Source: Apophysomyces variabilis
Lineage: Eukaryota > Mucoromycota > Mucoromycetes > Mucorales > Mucoraceae
Assembly (NCBI GenBank): GCA_002749535.1
Contig: MZZL01000106.1
Location: 25,744-89,743 of the forward strand
Length of the DNA: 64,000 bases
Direction: 5' to 3'
Shown here: positions 44,771 through 59,187 of the stretch, in pieces
How the letters are laid out: the number at the start of each line of letters is the position of its first letter
How positions within the stretch are numbered: position 1 is the first letter of the stretch
The notes under the pieces: model-generated
What the model was told of the DNA's origin: nothing
Databases searched by the model: none
Seen by the model: the letters and a program-made list of their open reading frames with translations, nothing else
Translations under genes and position numbers: made by a program

Positions 44771-45751
44771 ATGGCACCTAAAAAGATAAAGTTGAAATCA
44801 GCACTTCAAAATGTACTTGCAAGTGCCAATGCCAGCAATATAAAGAAACATAAACTTGCAGCACAGGAACAACAACGAAAAAATACACAAAAGAAGAAGA
44901 GTGGAGGCCAGCAACAACAACAGAGACACCGACAGCAGAGTCAGGCACTGTATTCAACGGACACCATTTTACTTGTTGGCGAAGGCAATTTCTCATTTGC
45001 TAGATCACTGGTTGAAAACCATTTAACAGAGGGTGCGGAACAGCTTACCGCTACTTGTTACGATAGTGAAGATGTGTTGTACGAGAAATATGAGGAGGCT
45101 CGGGAAAACATTGAGATCATCCGATCACTCGGTGGTACGGTTTTATTCGGCATTGACGGTACCCAATTGTCAAAGCACAAGCAATTCAAAAATCAGACCT
45201 ATTCCCGAATTATATTCAATTTCCCTCACGCAGGTAAGATAAAGAAAGAAGGAGAGAAATCGATAATAGTCAGACAAAGAGAAGAGAAAACCAAGATTGA
45301 CTTTTTTTATTTGGCGTGTTTTTCAATAAAAGGTGCTGGTATCAAGGACCAGGATCGGAATGTCCGTGCTAATCAAGAGTTGTTAAGACGTTTCTTTGTA
45401 TCGGCTGCAGAACTGCTGTCATCCGAAGGAGAAATTCGTGTGACGATCAAGACTTGTAAACCATATGATCTGTGGGCTATTCGAGGACTTGCTAAAACTT
45501 CGGGACTTGCGGTCAAAACGGCTGTACCTTTTGATCCAAGCGATTTTCCTGGCTATGAACATCGAAGGACACTAGGTTTTAAAGAGGGTCTTAGCAAATC
45601 GGCTAATGAGGAGATTTTGCAATCCGACCCCAAAACGTATATTTTTGTTCCAAAAGCAGTGATGCAAGATGAAATTGAAAAGAGTGCTAAGGGTATGAAG
45701 CAGGAGAAGAATACGAAAAAACGGAAACATGAAGATTCAGATGAGGAATGA
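44771..45751 (+). CDS. BMT5: BMT5-like 25S rRNA (uridine-N3) methyltransferase
   Basis: Two exons (44771-45233, 45333-45751). After a Lys/Gln-rich nucleolar-type N-terminus (MAPKKIKLKSALQNVL), the Rossmann domain opens with ILLVGEGNFSFARSL, the SAM-binding loop of the DUF2431 family. It continues TATCYDSE, IIFNFPHAG/GAGIKDQDRN and FFVSAAELLSSEGEIRVTI, and ends with a KKRKHEDSDEE nuclear-type tail. Yeast Bmt5 makes m3U in 25S rRNA; ribosome biogenesis in the nucleolus is the expected role. The 99-nt intron is a multiple of three without stop, so an unspliced reading stays open, but the family alignment (FNFPHAG-GAGIKDQDRN) demands removal. ATG 44771 is chosen because the upstream in-frame ATG at 44711 adds hydrophobic leader sequence not typical of the family. 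Confidence 0.85.
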   Translation: MAPKKIKLKSALQNVLASANASNIKKHKLAAQEQQRKNTQKKKSGGQQQQQRHRQQSQALYSTDTILLVGEGNFSFARSLVENHLTEGAEQLTATCYDSEDVLYEKYEEARENIEIIRSLGGTVLFGIDGTQLSKHKQFKNQTYSRIIFNFPHAGKIKKEGEKSIIVRQREEKTKIDFFYLACFSIKGAGIKDQDRNVRANQELLRRFFVSAAELLSSEGEIRVTIKTCKPYDLWAIRGLAKTSGLAVKTAVPFDPSDFPGYEHRRTLGFKEGLSKSANEEILQSDPKTYIFVPKAVMQDEIEKSAKGMKQEKNTKKRKHEDSDEE

Positions 45752-46560
45752 TTTGTTACATAAATGATGAAAATTGTAAATTACATTATGGCTTCAACTT
45801 AAACGAAGGAGTGATAGAACACTCTTTACCAGTGTTGTTGTTTCCTTGTTTCTTTTTCATACCTTCTGTCAGATCCGTTGCCTGGGTTACTCAAAAAATA
45901 ATGGCATGCTACGTAGCTCCGATCCGGAAAGTAGTCCGTTTCTTGTCAAACGCACGAGTTGAAAGGAAGTTCATTTGCTTCTTTTCCAAAAGTAAGGGGA
46001 AGCGGAGAGGAAGGGGAATTTTTGTTGTTGTCCGTCCGAAAAGGGACAATTTACTTCATCTGAGTTGGCATGATTATTGTACACGCTATCAATGCTTAAG
46101 ATGTCATCCATGATCAACCATCGGTGGCTGTTCCGCAGTTGCCGGGTGGCGCCAAAAAGGAACCATGTGCTGCATCTCCAAAAAAAAGGAGAAAATAAGG
46201 AAGGATATCAATGTGCGTGCGTGTGTGTGTGTGTCTGTATATGTGCTTCTGCAGCACCCTAATTAAAAGAACAACCCAAAAAGCAGATGAATATGACTAT
46301 AAGAACTCTTCATTACCAGGAAACCAAAGATCTTTTCTTTTTTGCTTCCTTGCTTCGTGTGACTCGAAAGACCTTTCCCTATAATAGCGAAAATAAAAAA
46401 AAAAGAGAGCTGTTTGAAGCTGTTCCCTTTTTCCCTTTGGCTCTCTCCCCCTTTTTTTTCCCTCCAAAAAAAACAAAGGTTTTCGTCCGTTCCTTTTTCT
46501 GCTGTATTCTTTCTCTTTTTCTCTCTTTTTTTTTTCCTTTTCTTATTTTTCGGGTTTCTA
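45752..46560. other. Intergenic region and kinesin promoter, pyrimidine-rich
   Basis: Contains a short GTGTGT run (46215-46232) and long CT-rich tracts immediately before the kinesin start (46440-46550). No gene was recognised. Confidence 0.5.
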
Positions 46561-49500
46561 ATGACTTCAACTGCTGTTAGGTAACGTGGACCTCATCCAT
46601 CTCCATGACAACCAACTCATCCGTTTCCATAGGGTGGGACTCCGTGTTCGGCCACTAACACAAAAAGAACGACTCAGTAATTGCAGTGATTGTCTGACAT
46701 TCATCCCTAATGAACCACAAATCCTAATCGGCACCGACAAGTCATTCACATATGACTATGTGTTTGATTATAATACCAATCAATCCGAAGTCTATTCAAT
46801 GGCTGCCAGTCCATTATTAAATAAATTCATGGATGGGTTCGTGTACAATCATCATATAAGTAAAAAAAACTTGTTCTTACCCCATTTTGCTTAATTAGGT
46901 TCAATGCTACTATACTAGCCTATGGGTAAAAAAAGCAAAAAGCAAAGACTTGTTCACATGCCAACTCTAAAAAAATTCTTGAAACTCTTTTGTCTCCTTA
47001 GACAAACTGGATCAGGCAAGACCTACAGCATGGGCACCGGTTTAGATAGCGCTGCCAATCCGGAAAATGAAGGTCCGCGTCCCATGACTTGTTGCTTTTA
47101 TGCTAAATGTTGTCATATCTAAACTCTCCAGGCATTGTACCACGGTGCATCGTCGAACTCTTCCGGACATTGCAGGAACGAACCGAGAATCCCGATTACA
47201 CATACGAAGTTTATGTTTCATTTTTGGAATTGTACAACGAAGAATTAATAGACCTTCTAAATCCACAAAACAAACGAAAAAGTAATAGTCATAACACAGA
47301 AGTATCCATTCGCGAGGATATAGCCGGTAATATTTATTGGAGTGGTGTCAAAGAAGAACGATGTCATAGCCCTGAAGAATTACTTGGGTAAACAACCCTA
47401 TCCTTTCCCTTTTTCGAACATTGAATTCACATTGACATGATAGGTTTCTGGCGCAAGGTTCTTTATGTCGAACTACGGGGTCGACAGAAATGAACACTGT
47501 ATCTTCACGTTCCCATGCCATTTTCTCTGTTATTCTAAAGCAAACACGACCAGCCGATGACGAATCACAGGAAATGCATTCAATCACAAGTAAATTCCAT
47601 TTTGTCGATCTTGCTGGATCGGAAAGGGTAAGGACATTTTCAAAACAAAAGAAACAGGACGTTTAAATTTAGCAAAAAAAAACGATACTTTCAGTTAAAA
47701 AGAACGCATGCTCAAGGTGACCGAGCTCGCGAGGGTATTGCCATTAATTCAGGGCTTTTAGCCCTCGGCAATGTCATTTCAGCCTTGGGAGATGAGACCC
47801 GCCGTGCGGCTCATGTTCCCTACAGAGATAGTAAACTCACTCGTCTACTCCAAGATTCTTTGGGTGGTAATAGCCAAACATTGATGCTCGCATGTGTGTC
47901 TCCTGCCGATACCAACTTTATGGAAACACTAAATACACTCAAATATGCCAACCGGGCGCGGAATATCAAGAACCGTGTAACGATTAACCAAGATTTTGCC
48001 GGAAGCTCCATTGAAGTGAATCAATTGCGTGCTCTTGTCTCGCGTTTACGCATGGAAATTGCATCTTTGCGTGCGGATGGTGCAACAGATTCTTTCGGTG
48101 GAAACGACGAAATCCGATCTCTGCGAGCAGAAGTTGTACGTTTAAGAGATCGAATTCAGGACATGACGACCAATATGATTCAAGTGACAAGCGAGCGAGA
48201 TACGCTCCGAATGGAACGTGATCTTGGAGAATTCATGATGAACGAAGGCGATACCCAGAACGATTCCCAGACAAACAACATCCAAATGCATCCCATTATA
48301 GCTCAATACCAGAAAACTATTCAGGAGTTGAACAACGAACTGGCTGATACCCGAGATAGACTCGCTTTCTTAGAAAACATGCGGTCATCAGCGCGCGCCA
48401 TGGCGATGGCCAACAGCATGCCGTCTATATCTGCATCCTTATCCAATTCAGCGTCACAAGACAAGCCTGTTCCCCACATGAGTGTTTCCAGCCAGCGAAG
48501 GAGGAAATTCAGACGTCGACGTCCGGGACGTATCAGTGCTACTTCCAGTACAGCAACCAATGGTGGACGTTCATCAAAAACAACATCCAAGAACTCGTCC
48601 AGACGAATGAAAATATCCAAGAGCATTAGTAAAGAACGCAAAAGAAACATTACTACAGACGTTCTACATGAGGAAGATGATGAGGGTTACGTTAATGATA
48701 TATCAGAAGAAGACATCCGCAATGAAGTCAAAGAAAGCATTGCCAAGGCTAGAGCCGAAATTCAAAGGGGCATGGAAGTCCTGGAGTTGATCAAGGTAAG
48801 ACTTTTCTTTCTTGCTATAAGTAGGACATCCGGAACTCATAACATCATCTGTGTATATAGCCACTGGACGAAACAGCCGAGCAATGGGAAGCGGAAATTA
48901 AAGTAAATCTCTATGGCTACCATAATCAAACGGTACTCATCGCCTTCCCTTGTTTCATCTTTATTAGGCATTTGAAGAGGAACAACAACGGTTATATGGT
49001 GAGGGCGGCCTACGCAGCACGCCTGAAGATGAGGGCCATTTCTCATGTACTCCTTCACCTATTCACGATGACTATGCCGACGATATTGAAGCACTGGTTA
49101 GTACATAAAAGTCTGTATGTGATGATGCTTAGTGACCTTTTTGTCAGGCTGTTCCTAGTTGGGAAGATGCTAGCAAACCGAAGCAAGCGTTGACTCATTC
49201 CGGCTCTTCGGTCGAACAGAGCCAGGCCTCATCGGGCAGGACGAAAGTTGCCTCGCCAACGTATGATTTGAAATACTCGCCAACGCAGGATTTGAAATGC
49301 AATCCTCAGCTTGTTCGGATACTGCATCAAATACAGGCTGACATCAAAGTCAAGGAGGAGCTTGTGTCGCATTTAGAAAAATCGGAAACGGAGTATGCGT
49401 TTATGCGGCGCAAGTTCGACGAAAAGATCACCAAACTACAGACACAACTGGCTGACTTGCAACGAGAAAGAGATATTGCAGTCATGCGCACTAAATCAGG

Positions 49501-51739
49501 TTTCGCGATTAAATCAGATATATCCGTGCAAATGCGGGAAAAGCAGCAACTAATTGAAATTCGTCACGCTTATGAAGCAAAGACAAAATCATTGTTGTCT
49601 GAAATTCAGGAACTGAAACGCAAATATGCTCAAACAACAACGACTATTCAAGCGACTCGCAACCAAAATGACACTCTATTAAAATCCTTGAAAATCAATG
49701 TGGAGACCCTCAAAATGGAGAAGAAGCGCATGATCAAACGCATGCGCCAAGAAGCAGAGCGTGTAAGAGAACAGATGTCTCTCCAGGAACGAAAGATTCA
49801 GCAACTGCAACGCTTGCAAGCCGAGGCTAATAATGCTAGACGTCGGTTGGAACGAGAACACGAAGCACAAAAGCAGACGCTCAAGAAACGTAATGAGGAA
49901 GTCATGATCAATAACAGCCAGTTGAAACAGCTTACCAATGTGTTGAAGAAGGCCGTGCGAGAAGGAGGCATCTTGGACGAACGACTTCTTGGCAAAGTAT
50001 CCCATATAATGGGTGGCAACTTTGCTGTCATTGCTCGTGGAGGTGGTCATGGTTTCCCAAAACGCAATGTAGGAGCACGTAAGAAAGTCAATCCTGTCCC
50101 GGTGAAGATTCGTGCTTCCCGCAAGAAGCAGCTGCTTGATCGAGCTCTGTGCCAGTATATCCAAGGCAAGCAGGCTGTAGTCGAGATGGAGCAACTGTTG
50201 GTCCGACGAGAACGACTTGCAGACGAGAAGCTTGAGTTGATTGAGGAACGAAAAGGCATCTATATTGCCCAAAAGGAAAGCATGGAGATGACTGGTCAGC
50301 CCATGGATACCATGGCTCTTGAATTTATGGATGAACGGATCGATCTTATTTCTGCAGAAATTTCGTATCTTTCTGCAAGGATCCGCGCTTTACAGTCTGA
50401 GGCCGCAGGTGAAGATTTAGACCATGAAGAAGCCGTGGAAACCATAGTGCCTCCTCGAGCTGAGAAACGGGTTACCTTTGCCGATGAGATTGTTACAGAT
50501 CCTCTACCCAACGATGAATGGGCTGACATGGATGCTTTTGAAGAGCAATACAGTGTTCCTTCTAATGCTGCTCCCGAGTTAGCTTACGATATCACTGTTA
50601 AAATTCTGAAGTCGCTGGAGCCGGATGAATGCAAACGCATCGCTGAAAACCTGGTCGATGACATTATGAATCTCCGCATGAGCGAATGCAACCGTCAGGT
50701 GACCATGCAGAACTTGGAAAAGACAGTGATGGACCTGCGGCGTACGTTGATCGTGATGAAGCGAGCCGCTATTGCAACCACAGTTGAAAACGAGCGACGT
50801 ATTCGTCGACTAGAAGATCGCAACAGCAATGACGGTGACAGTGCGATTGATTTCAAGATAGAAGAGTATATCAATAGCGGCAATACCATTTTTGACAAGA
50901 TCTATGAGGACGGTTTGCGAGGCATGATCAATACTCCTGAGCCAGGTGTGGACCACGGGTTCCAGTCGCCAGGATCGCCCGTTGAGTTTAACAGAGACGG
51001 AGGCTCTCCGACCTCCCCCTCGACGCCAATTGCTAATGGCAACCGACCTCAGAGCTCAATGAAACCACCCGCTCCATTAGCAGACAAACTCAACCGCCCT
51101 TTAATAGGGGATCGTGAGACAACCCCTTCCCCAGATCGGTTTTACAATATGATACAGAAGCGTTTATCATGGCAGCAGCGGACGGGAGGATCCGAATCAC
51201 CTATCCCTATCACGATGATCAACCCTGCAGAATTCGCTAAATACACCGCTGACCGTGACTCATCTACATCTTCCATTCGGAGTAGCCATCTCCGTCGTTC
51301 CTCCGTATCCGATTATTCATCTTCCCAGTCGCAAAACTCTTACAACACTAATACCAATTCCTCTACTTCCCAAGCACTCCGTAAACGAGCCCACTCGCTG
51401 CAGGCACCGGCGGCACGACGAAGAGCTTCCATGCGTGAATTGTCCGCTAACGTCACCGAATATGAAGAACTTCATTATCCGCAACCCCCTTCTTCACCTC
51501 TCGCCTCGATTTCTCAACAGCGATCGACACGAAGAGCAGCGGTTCAGCCGACGATGGAACGTTCCGTTACTCCTTCAACGGGTAATGTTTTCGCTAGACT
51601 TTCACAAACTCCAACACGGGCATCGCGTGCCAAAATGGCCTATCGTCACAGTAGCAGTAGCGTAGACGATCTTCGGAAACGGTGGGAAGCCGGTGAACGA
51701 TCCTCAAGTGCCATGAGCGGCTTGTTTTACGAAGCGTAA
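46561..51739 (+). CDS. Kinesin-4 family-like motor protein
   Basis: A 20-nt first exon (46561-46580, MTSTAV-R) splices to [15 protein letters not shown] at 46633. The motor domain follows in small exons. [20 protein letters not shown] restores the P-loop after two introns. Switch [12 protein letters not shown], switch [48 protein letters not shown] and [15 protein letters not shown] complete the core. A neck and long coiled coil run from residue ~380 to ~1000, with a Ser/Arg-rich tail after 50900 ending SGLFYEA. An 849-codon last exon (49190-51739) carries most of the stalk and tail. The [13 protein letters not shown] neck and N-terminal motor fit kinesin-4 (KIF4/KIF21) motors, which regulate microtubule ends and spindle midzones; kinesin-4 against other N-kinesins is the main uncertainty. 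VPS4 repeat units begin ~120 bp downstream. Confidence 0.88.
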
Positions 51740-51858
51740 ACAAACAAACATCCACATAAAGAAAGAACATACATATACCTTTTTTTTTCCTTTGTTTTTT
51801 TCTTTTTTTTTTTGCCCTTTTTACCTTTTCTTTTTCTTGTAATTTACTTCCTTGTTCA

Positions 51859-52270
51859 ATGAACAATACAGATTTCCTTGCTGTAAGCCAACTCTTTTAC
51901 CAAACATAGGCTATAGCGTTCCCGAATGATGACCTCATACGATGTTATTATCAGAAAGCGATAGAAATTGTTAAAAGCCCACTGAAGAAGACCATAAAGG
52001 CAATCACAAAGAAGATTATACGCATTACCAAAATGCCCTGGAATATTTTATGACAGCCATCAAATGTAAGTGAGGCATTTGATTGCGTGAACTAGCTCTG
52101 TAGACTGAAAGAGCATGAAATATTTAGATGAGAGGAATGATAAACTGAAAGAATCGATACGAAAACGTTTCGTCGAATACCTTGACCGTGCCGAGATGTT
52201 GAAGGAGTACTTGAATAACCAAGAGAAGGAAGCAGTGGCCAGCAACGGGACGAGTAAGACCAAGAAGTAA
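51859..52270 (+). pseudogene. VPS4 5'-module copy 1 (frameshifted)
   Basis: A mini-exon MNNTDFLA (51859-51882) with a GTAAGC donor, then an MIT-domain exon KAIEIVK... that carries a 1-nt deletion (AAAAGCCC where the other copies have AAAAAGGCC). This shifts the frame into a stop. A third exon DKLKESIRKRFVEYLDRAEM ends KTKK at TAA 52268-52270, the splice donor of the complete gene having been replaced. No AAA domain follows. Confidence 0.75.
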
Positions 52271-52898
52271 ACTTTTCAGAAGGGAAGCTATACTGTAAAG
52301 CGATCAAATGGTGGCTTTACTGTCTGATCAATCAAAACGAGAAAAAGGATTATTAGAAGAGACCACCAAGGCAGATAATTACTTCTTGCTATTCTCCTTT
52401 GTTTGGTCCTTTACCCGCTCTAATTTTCCACGTTTTGATGTGTCAAAATAATAAAATTGTCAGTAAAGAGCTTAAAAGAGAACGAACTTTGCGGGGTGCG
52501 CTCGCTGTCATCAGACAAATAGATAGATTAGACTGTACACATAAGTAAGCTCGTATACAGTATGAATGCCTACCTAACCATGATAGTTTTCGAAGGCCAT
52601 GCTTGGATTCAGTAAGCTATGGGCAGTGGTGTATGGTGGGTGATCTTTTCCAATACATGCAATATCCCATTTCTTCTTTGCCCTTATCCAACTAGCCCAA
52701 CTTCGTGGGGTGGTTAAGTTTCGGCTTATTGTTAAGAGATGGCTCATATTAGAAGAGATGATCCATTTTTCTGGGACCTGATCGAATTCAACTTCCTCAA
52801 GTGCACATTGGTTTTACCCCGTTAGCGGAGTTTAAGTGCATGGCGACCAAAGTGGACCCAGACACCTTGGTGTTTTCTCTTGGCTTTTCTGTTACTCC

Positions 52899-53311
52899 AT
52901 GTCCAACTCAGATTTCCTTGCTGTAAGCCAACTCTTTTACCAAACATAGGCTATAGCGTTCCCGAATGATGACCTCATACGATGTTATTATCAGAAAGCG
53001 ATAGAGATTGTTAAAAAGGCCACTGAAGAAGACCATAAAGGCAATCACAAAGAAGCTTATACGCATTACCAAAATGCCCTGGAATATTTTATGACAGCCA
53101 TCAAATGTAAGTGAGGCATTTGATTGCGTGAACTAGCTCTGTAGACTGAAAGAGCATGAAATATTTAGATGAGAGGAATGATAAACTGAAAGAATCGATA
53201 CGAAAACGTTTCGTCGAATACCTTGACCGTGCCGAGATGTTGAAGGAGTACTTGAATAACCAAGAGAAGGAAGCAGTGGCCAGCAACGGGACGAGTAAGA
53301 CCAAGAAGTAA
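52899..53311 (+). pseudogene. VPS4 5'-module copy 2 (intact MIT exons, no AAA domain)
   Basis: ATG 52899 (MSNSDFLA), the MIT exon with [20 protein letters not shown], and the third exon ending KTKK with TAA at 53309-53311. The reading frame is intact after splicing and would give a stand-alone MIT-domain protein of about 95 residues. In VPS4 the MIT domain binds MIM motifs of ESCRT-III subunits, so a free MIT fragment could compete with VPS4 if expressed. I class it as a gene fragment; expression is unknown. Confidence 0.6.
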
Positions 53312-53939
53312 ACTTTTCAGAAGGGAAGCTATACTGTAAAGCGATCAAATGGTGGCTTTACTGTCTGATCAATCAAAACGAGAAAAAGGATTATTAGAAG
53401 AGACCACCAAGGCAGATAATTACTTCTTGCTATTCTCCTTTGTTTGGTCCTTTACCCGCTCTAATTTTCCACGTTTTGATGTGTCAAAATAATAAAATTG
53501 TCAGTAAAGAGCTTAAAAGAGAACGAACTTTGCGGGGTGCGCTCGCTGTCATCAGACAAATAGATAGATTAGACTGTACACATAAGTAAGCTCGTATACA
53601 GTATGAATGCCTACCTAACCATGATAGTTTTCGAAGGCCATGCTTGGATTCAGTAAGCTATGGGCAGTGGTGTATGGTGGGTGATCTTTTCCAATACATG
53701 CAATATCCCATTTCTTCTTTGCCCTTATCCAACTAGCCCAACTTCGTGGGGTGGTTAAGTTTCGGCTTATTGTTAAGAGATGGCTCATATTAGAAGAGAT
53801 GATCCATTTTTCTGGGACCTGATCGAATTCAACTTCCTCAAGTGCACATTGGTTTTACCCCGTTAGCGGAGTTTAAGTGCATGGCGACCAAAGTGGACCC
53901 AGACACCTTGGTGTTTTCTCTTGGCTTTTCTGTTACTCC

Positions 53940-55832
<1,893 letters not shown>

Positions 55833-56594
55833 AGAGAAAAATGAGTAGATAGGGACGATAAAAGAAGAGCGAGCAAAGAGAATATTAGCCCATGTATCTA
55901 CGGTCTCATACGGGTCTTTTCTTTTACTACACTATGACTAGCTTAGGCTTGTTTTAACACACTAACGTATATATACTTGAATACCTTATTGCCCAAAGAC
56001 TGATCGTATCTGAGACATATCTGGTGCACGACTTTATCCGTATCCTGCAGTAGCATGACTTCATTTTATCACTTACCCTTGAATCGAAAAGATCCCAACT
56101 AATATCACGGTTGGTAAATGATGGATCGACGTTATGCAGTAAAACAACGTTAACAAAAGTGTAGTAGCTACACGATTATGAATAAAAGCTGCCAGACTAA
56201 GGGGTTTTGGGAATCGTTATAGGTACAAAACCAATAGTAGAGTGGTTTATTAGTTAGACAGCTTCGAGTATCCGTTACCAGTAATGATGCCCGAAGCAAA
56301 AGGAAGAAAGAAAAAACGGAAACGAGAACGGAGAGAAGGCAAAGAATATGTGTGCGAAAGATAATGTCAAGCATGCAAAAATAATAAAAAAGTAAAAACG
56401 AAAGAAAAGGAAAGAAATCTACTAAATTAGCATGAGGTTTTTCGAAATACTTTCGTGTAGCCCTTTGAAAGCTACCTCTATCCCTCGTAGAGGATGAAAG
56501 ATGCAACATGCTGGAGGTGGATACGATGTAATAATCGAGACTGAAGGAGAAAAACAAATGGAACACAGGTGATGTATGTTTCTCTTTTTCCTTT
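55833..56594. other. Convergent 3' region between VPS4 and MAD2
   Basis: Contains the 3' ends of both genes. A 171-residue minus frame overlapping the end of MAD2 is a different-frame shadow and is not called. Confidence 0.5.
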
Positions 56595-57591
56595 TCAAAT
56601 GCTGTCGTCGACTCGGTAGTTGATAATTGGTTCAATCTGATGTGACGCTGTTGTAAAGGAGCGCAAACGAACCAATTCTCCACCGCCCTTAATCAGAGCT
56701 GGGGCTGAATCCCCCCAAGTAGGAGGAACTTCCACATCATGATCTGCATAGACGAGTACTTTGAAGGTCACTAGGTTAAGAAGACAAAGTATTTAGAATC
56801 AAAGGCTCTTTGGTTTTGCTTTTTCTGATAAATCTTTTAACTCACAATCACCCTCCAGTGTTGGTAGAAAGGTCACACTTCCCGTAATTTGTCGCATCAC
56901 GGCGCGAATCTGCAATGCTATTTCGTTTTCATCCACCTTTGGCCGCCTTTGTTCTTCTTCCTTTCCTTCATAATTGTCATCATACTCTTCTTCTTCTTCT
57001 AATGATGTTACTCTATGTTGGGATTTGGCATTCAATACTCAAGGAAGCTGAAAAAAACAGGAGTGAGGACTTTCACCTACTCGATTGCACTATGGACATC
57101 GAATTGCCACCTCTCTACTGTGTCAAGTGTATCCATATCTACCAACAGAAGGACCAGTTTACTCAGTTTTTTTGTTGTTATCCATGCTATGACACAAAAG
57201 ACGTCTATGAGCAAGAGGGAAGCCGAAGGTTATCTAGTACGTTACATTTCACTTGTGCGGTGATCTGTTGGACATAATCTTTGACTTCATCATCGATAGA
57301 GACAAGTAAATGTCCTCCATAAGCTTTGGTTAATTTGAAGTCATCTTCAGGATATATTCCACGATGATAGAGGATACTAATCAAGGTGTCAGCCATTTCT
57401 CGGACGTGTGATGGATTTCGGTTCTCCTGTTGCTAACCTATAGACGCTGTATTCTAGAAGAAAAAGACAAGAGCGATCGGCGTGTTAAGCTTTAGGTAAG
57501 TGGGACAGTAAGTTTGATATGCTATCGTACCAAAGAATTCGGCGACAGTAGCGGCCGATCCTTCGAGCGCAATGCTTGACCCCGAGGACAT
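56595..57591 (-). CDS. MAD2: Spindle checkpoint HORMA protein MAD2
   Basis: Several minus-strand exons starting at ATG 57589-57591: ALEGSAATVAEFFG, then SILYHRGIYPEDDFKLTKAYG, DDEVKDYVQQITAQVK, a segment LVDMDTLDTVERWQFDVHSA, IALQIRAVMRQITGSVTFLP, the VYADHDVEVPPTWGDSAP strand and the safety-belt end VRLRSFTTASHQIEPIINYR with TGA at 56595-56597. These match the HORMA fold of MAD2 end to end (about 200-220 residues with an acidic loop EEEEEYDDNYEGKEEE). MAD2 binds MAD1 and CDC20 at unattached kinetochores and delays anaphase. The C-terminus must be read in the frame giving RLRSFTT, not the longer overlapping ORF. The acidic loop before the RQITGSVTFLP helix is an unusual, fungus-type insertion. 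REV7, another HORMA protein, is less likely. Confidence 0.9.
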
Positions 57592-58594
57592 GAGAAGAGG
57601 AACGTTTGAAAAAGGAAACAAAAAATAAAGGCAACGGGAAAAATAGCACGAAATTGTTTACCATCAGAAACTTTTCTAATTATGCACTTCCGACAGAATA
57701 TAGTCTAGATCTGAGGTTATGGTGGACAATACCATCGGAGACCACTGTCGACTATCGCTAATTTATATCGAACTGGTACTATCCTTATTCAAGGCAATAA
57801 AGCATCTGTTGGATACTTCTCCTATTCACATCAATCACTATCAAGGCAGACTATAATCAGAAAAAGCCGGTGAAATCTTTTATCTGGCAAGGCTCCATTA
57901 CCATGAAGAAAACTATGCCATATAACTGTATGTTATACAGGCAGTCCGTTAAGGAAAGAAAAAGGAAGGCATTGTGAGTTAGCGAAATCTACTAAGATCT
58001 TTGCATTAGTTGTCCAATGATACATAGTCAAAGTTCGTCCGACTATTAGTATCGTGGACTATTGCACTGATATATGAGGCACTCCATCGATAAGTAATAA
58101 CAAATGAATGGATCTATCTGACAGCAACCAAAATTTTCAAAACAATGTGCATATATCGCAGGATGAAACAGGCAATAAAAGAGCCTCATCCGGAACCGTG
58201 TTTATCGTGTAATGATTTGTGCCAAACCACCATAGCCATAGACCAAAATGTCAAGGAGCCCTGAGAGTATCTGCTTAAAAATACCGATCCGTAGCATGCT
58301 AGGCTGGTAGTTCAAAACTCAATAACCAGGAAGAGAAAAAGGAAGTGAATAATAAGACGAAATTAAACGTAATTGAGAAAACGGTGCTCTAGATCATTTT
58401 GTTAATGTGATTATACTTAATTTTTTCCTAATCTTACTGTTTGCTATTTACTCTTCTGTTTTATCATCTGTAGGAAAAAGCAAACTTGCATAGAAAAGAA
58501 ATGACAGCAGCAAAGATACAGAGGATGATGGACATGCGGAAATTCGTGCACAACAGAAGTCAGTACACCACAAAATTGAGTAAAAATTAAAAAA
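57592..58594. other. Intergenic region between MAD2 and tRNA-Ile
   Basis: AT-rich with no coding signature. It contains the MAD2 promoter at its left end. Confidence 0.5.
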
Positions 58595-58668
58595 TGCTCA
58601 CTACAGGGGTCGAACCTGTGACCTTGGCGTTATTAGCACCACGCTCTAACCAACTGAGCTAAGCGAGC
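58595..58668 (-). tRNA. tRNA-Ile: tRNA-Ile (anticodon AAU)
   Basis: On the minus strand a 74-nt cloverleaf starts GCTCGCT and ends AGTGAGC-A. The A box TAGCTCAGTTGG and B box GGTTCGACCC are intact. The anticodon loop CTAATAA gives AAU (read as IAU). The acceptor stem pairs with one G-U wobble. No intron is seen. Confidence 0.92.
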
Positions 58669-59129
58669 TGGGATGTCTGCTCGACCCACTATAAACTAAT
58701 GACACAAAATCTGCAGAGCATGTTTCCGCTAATAATAATGAAAAAGAAACGTGATAGAAGTTACTACGAAAAGAACCATAAGAACAGATTAAATAAAATA
58801 TAGAATAGTAGTTTAAAATCGTATCAACTTTTAACATTATTTTTATATGTAAAGGATGCAGCATTTTATCAGTTTTATATTTTTTCCCCTATAAGGCACA
58901 ACATTTATCCCATCTGAACACAGCACTTTACTGTATACTGACCTAATCTTTGCTTCCTTTTTCCTGAGCACAAAGTTAAAATTTATTATTTTAGTTTTAA
59001 TTAATAAGAGTAGAAAATGAAAACTTATGTTAAATGATCCCAAAGTAAAATTCAAATATATGGTGACTGCCGGGGAAGTTTCTTCCACCAATAAAGATCG
59101 GACAAGTTCCCTTTTTTATTTCATGGTGT

Positions 59130-59136
59130 CTATAAA
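59130..59136 (+). promoter_or_regulatory. TATA-like motif of LHS1
   Basis: CTATAAAA about 55 bp before the LHS1 start codon; spacing suits a short 5' leader. Confidence 0.4.
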
Positions 59137-59187
59137 ATTCATGTCCAGCAAACTACGCTTTACTTCCCCTGACATACACTTTACACT

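Noticed and set aside
56168..56683. 171-residue minus ORF at the MAD2 end
   Set aside because: It reads the MAD2 terminus in the wrong frame; the RLRSFTT frame matches MAD2.
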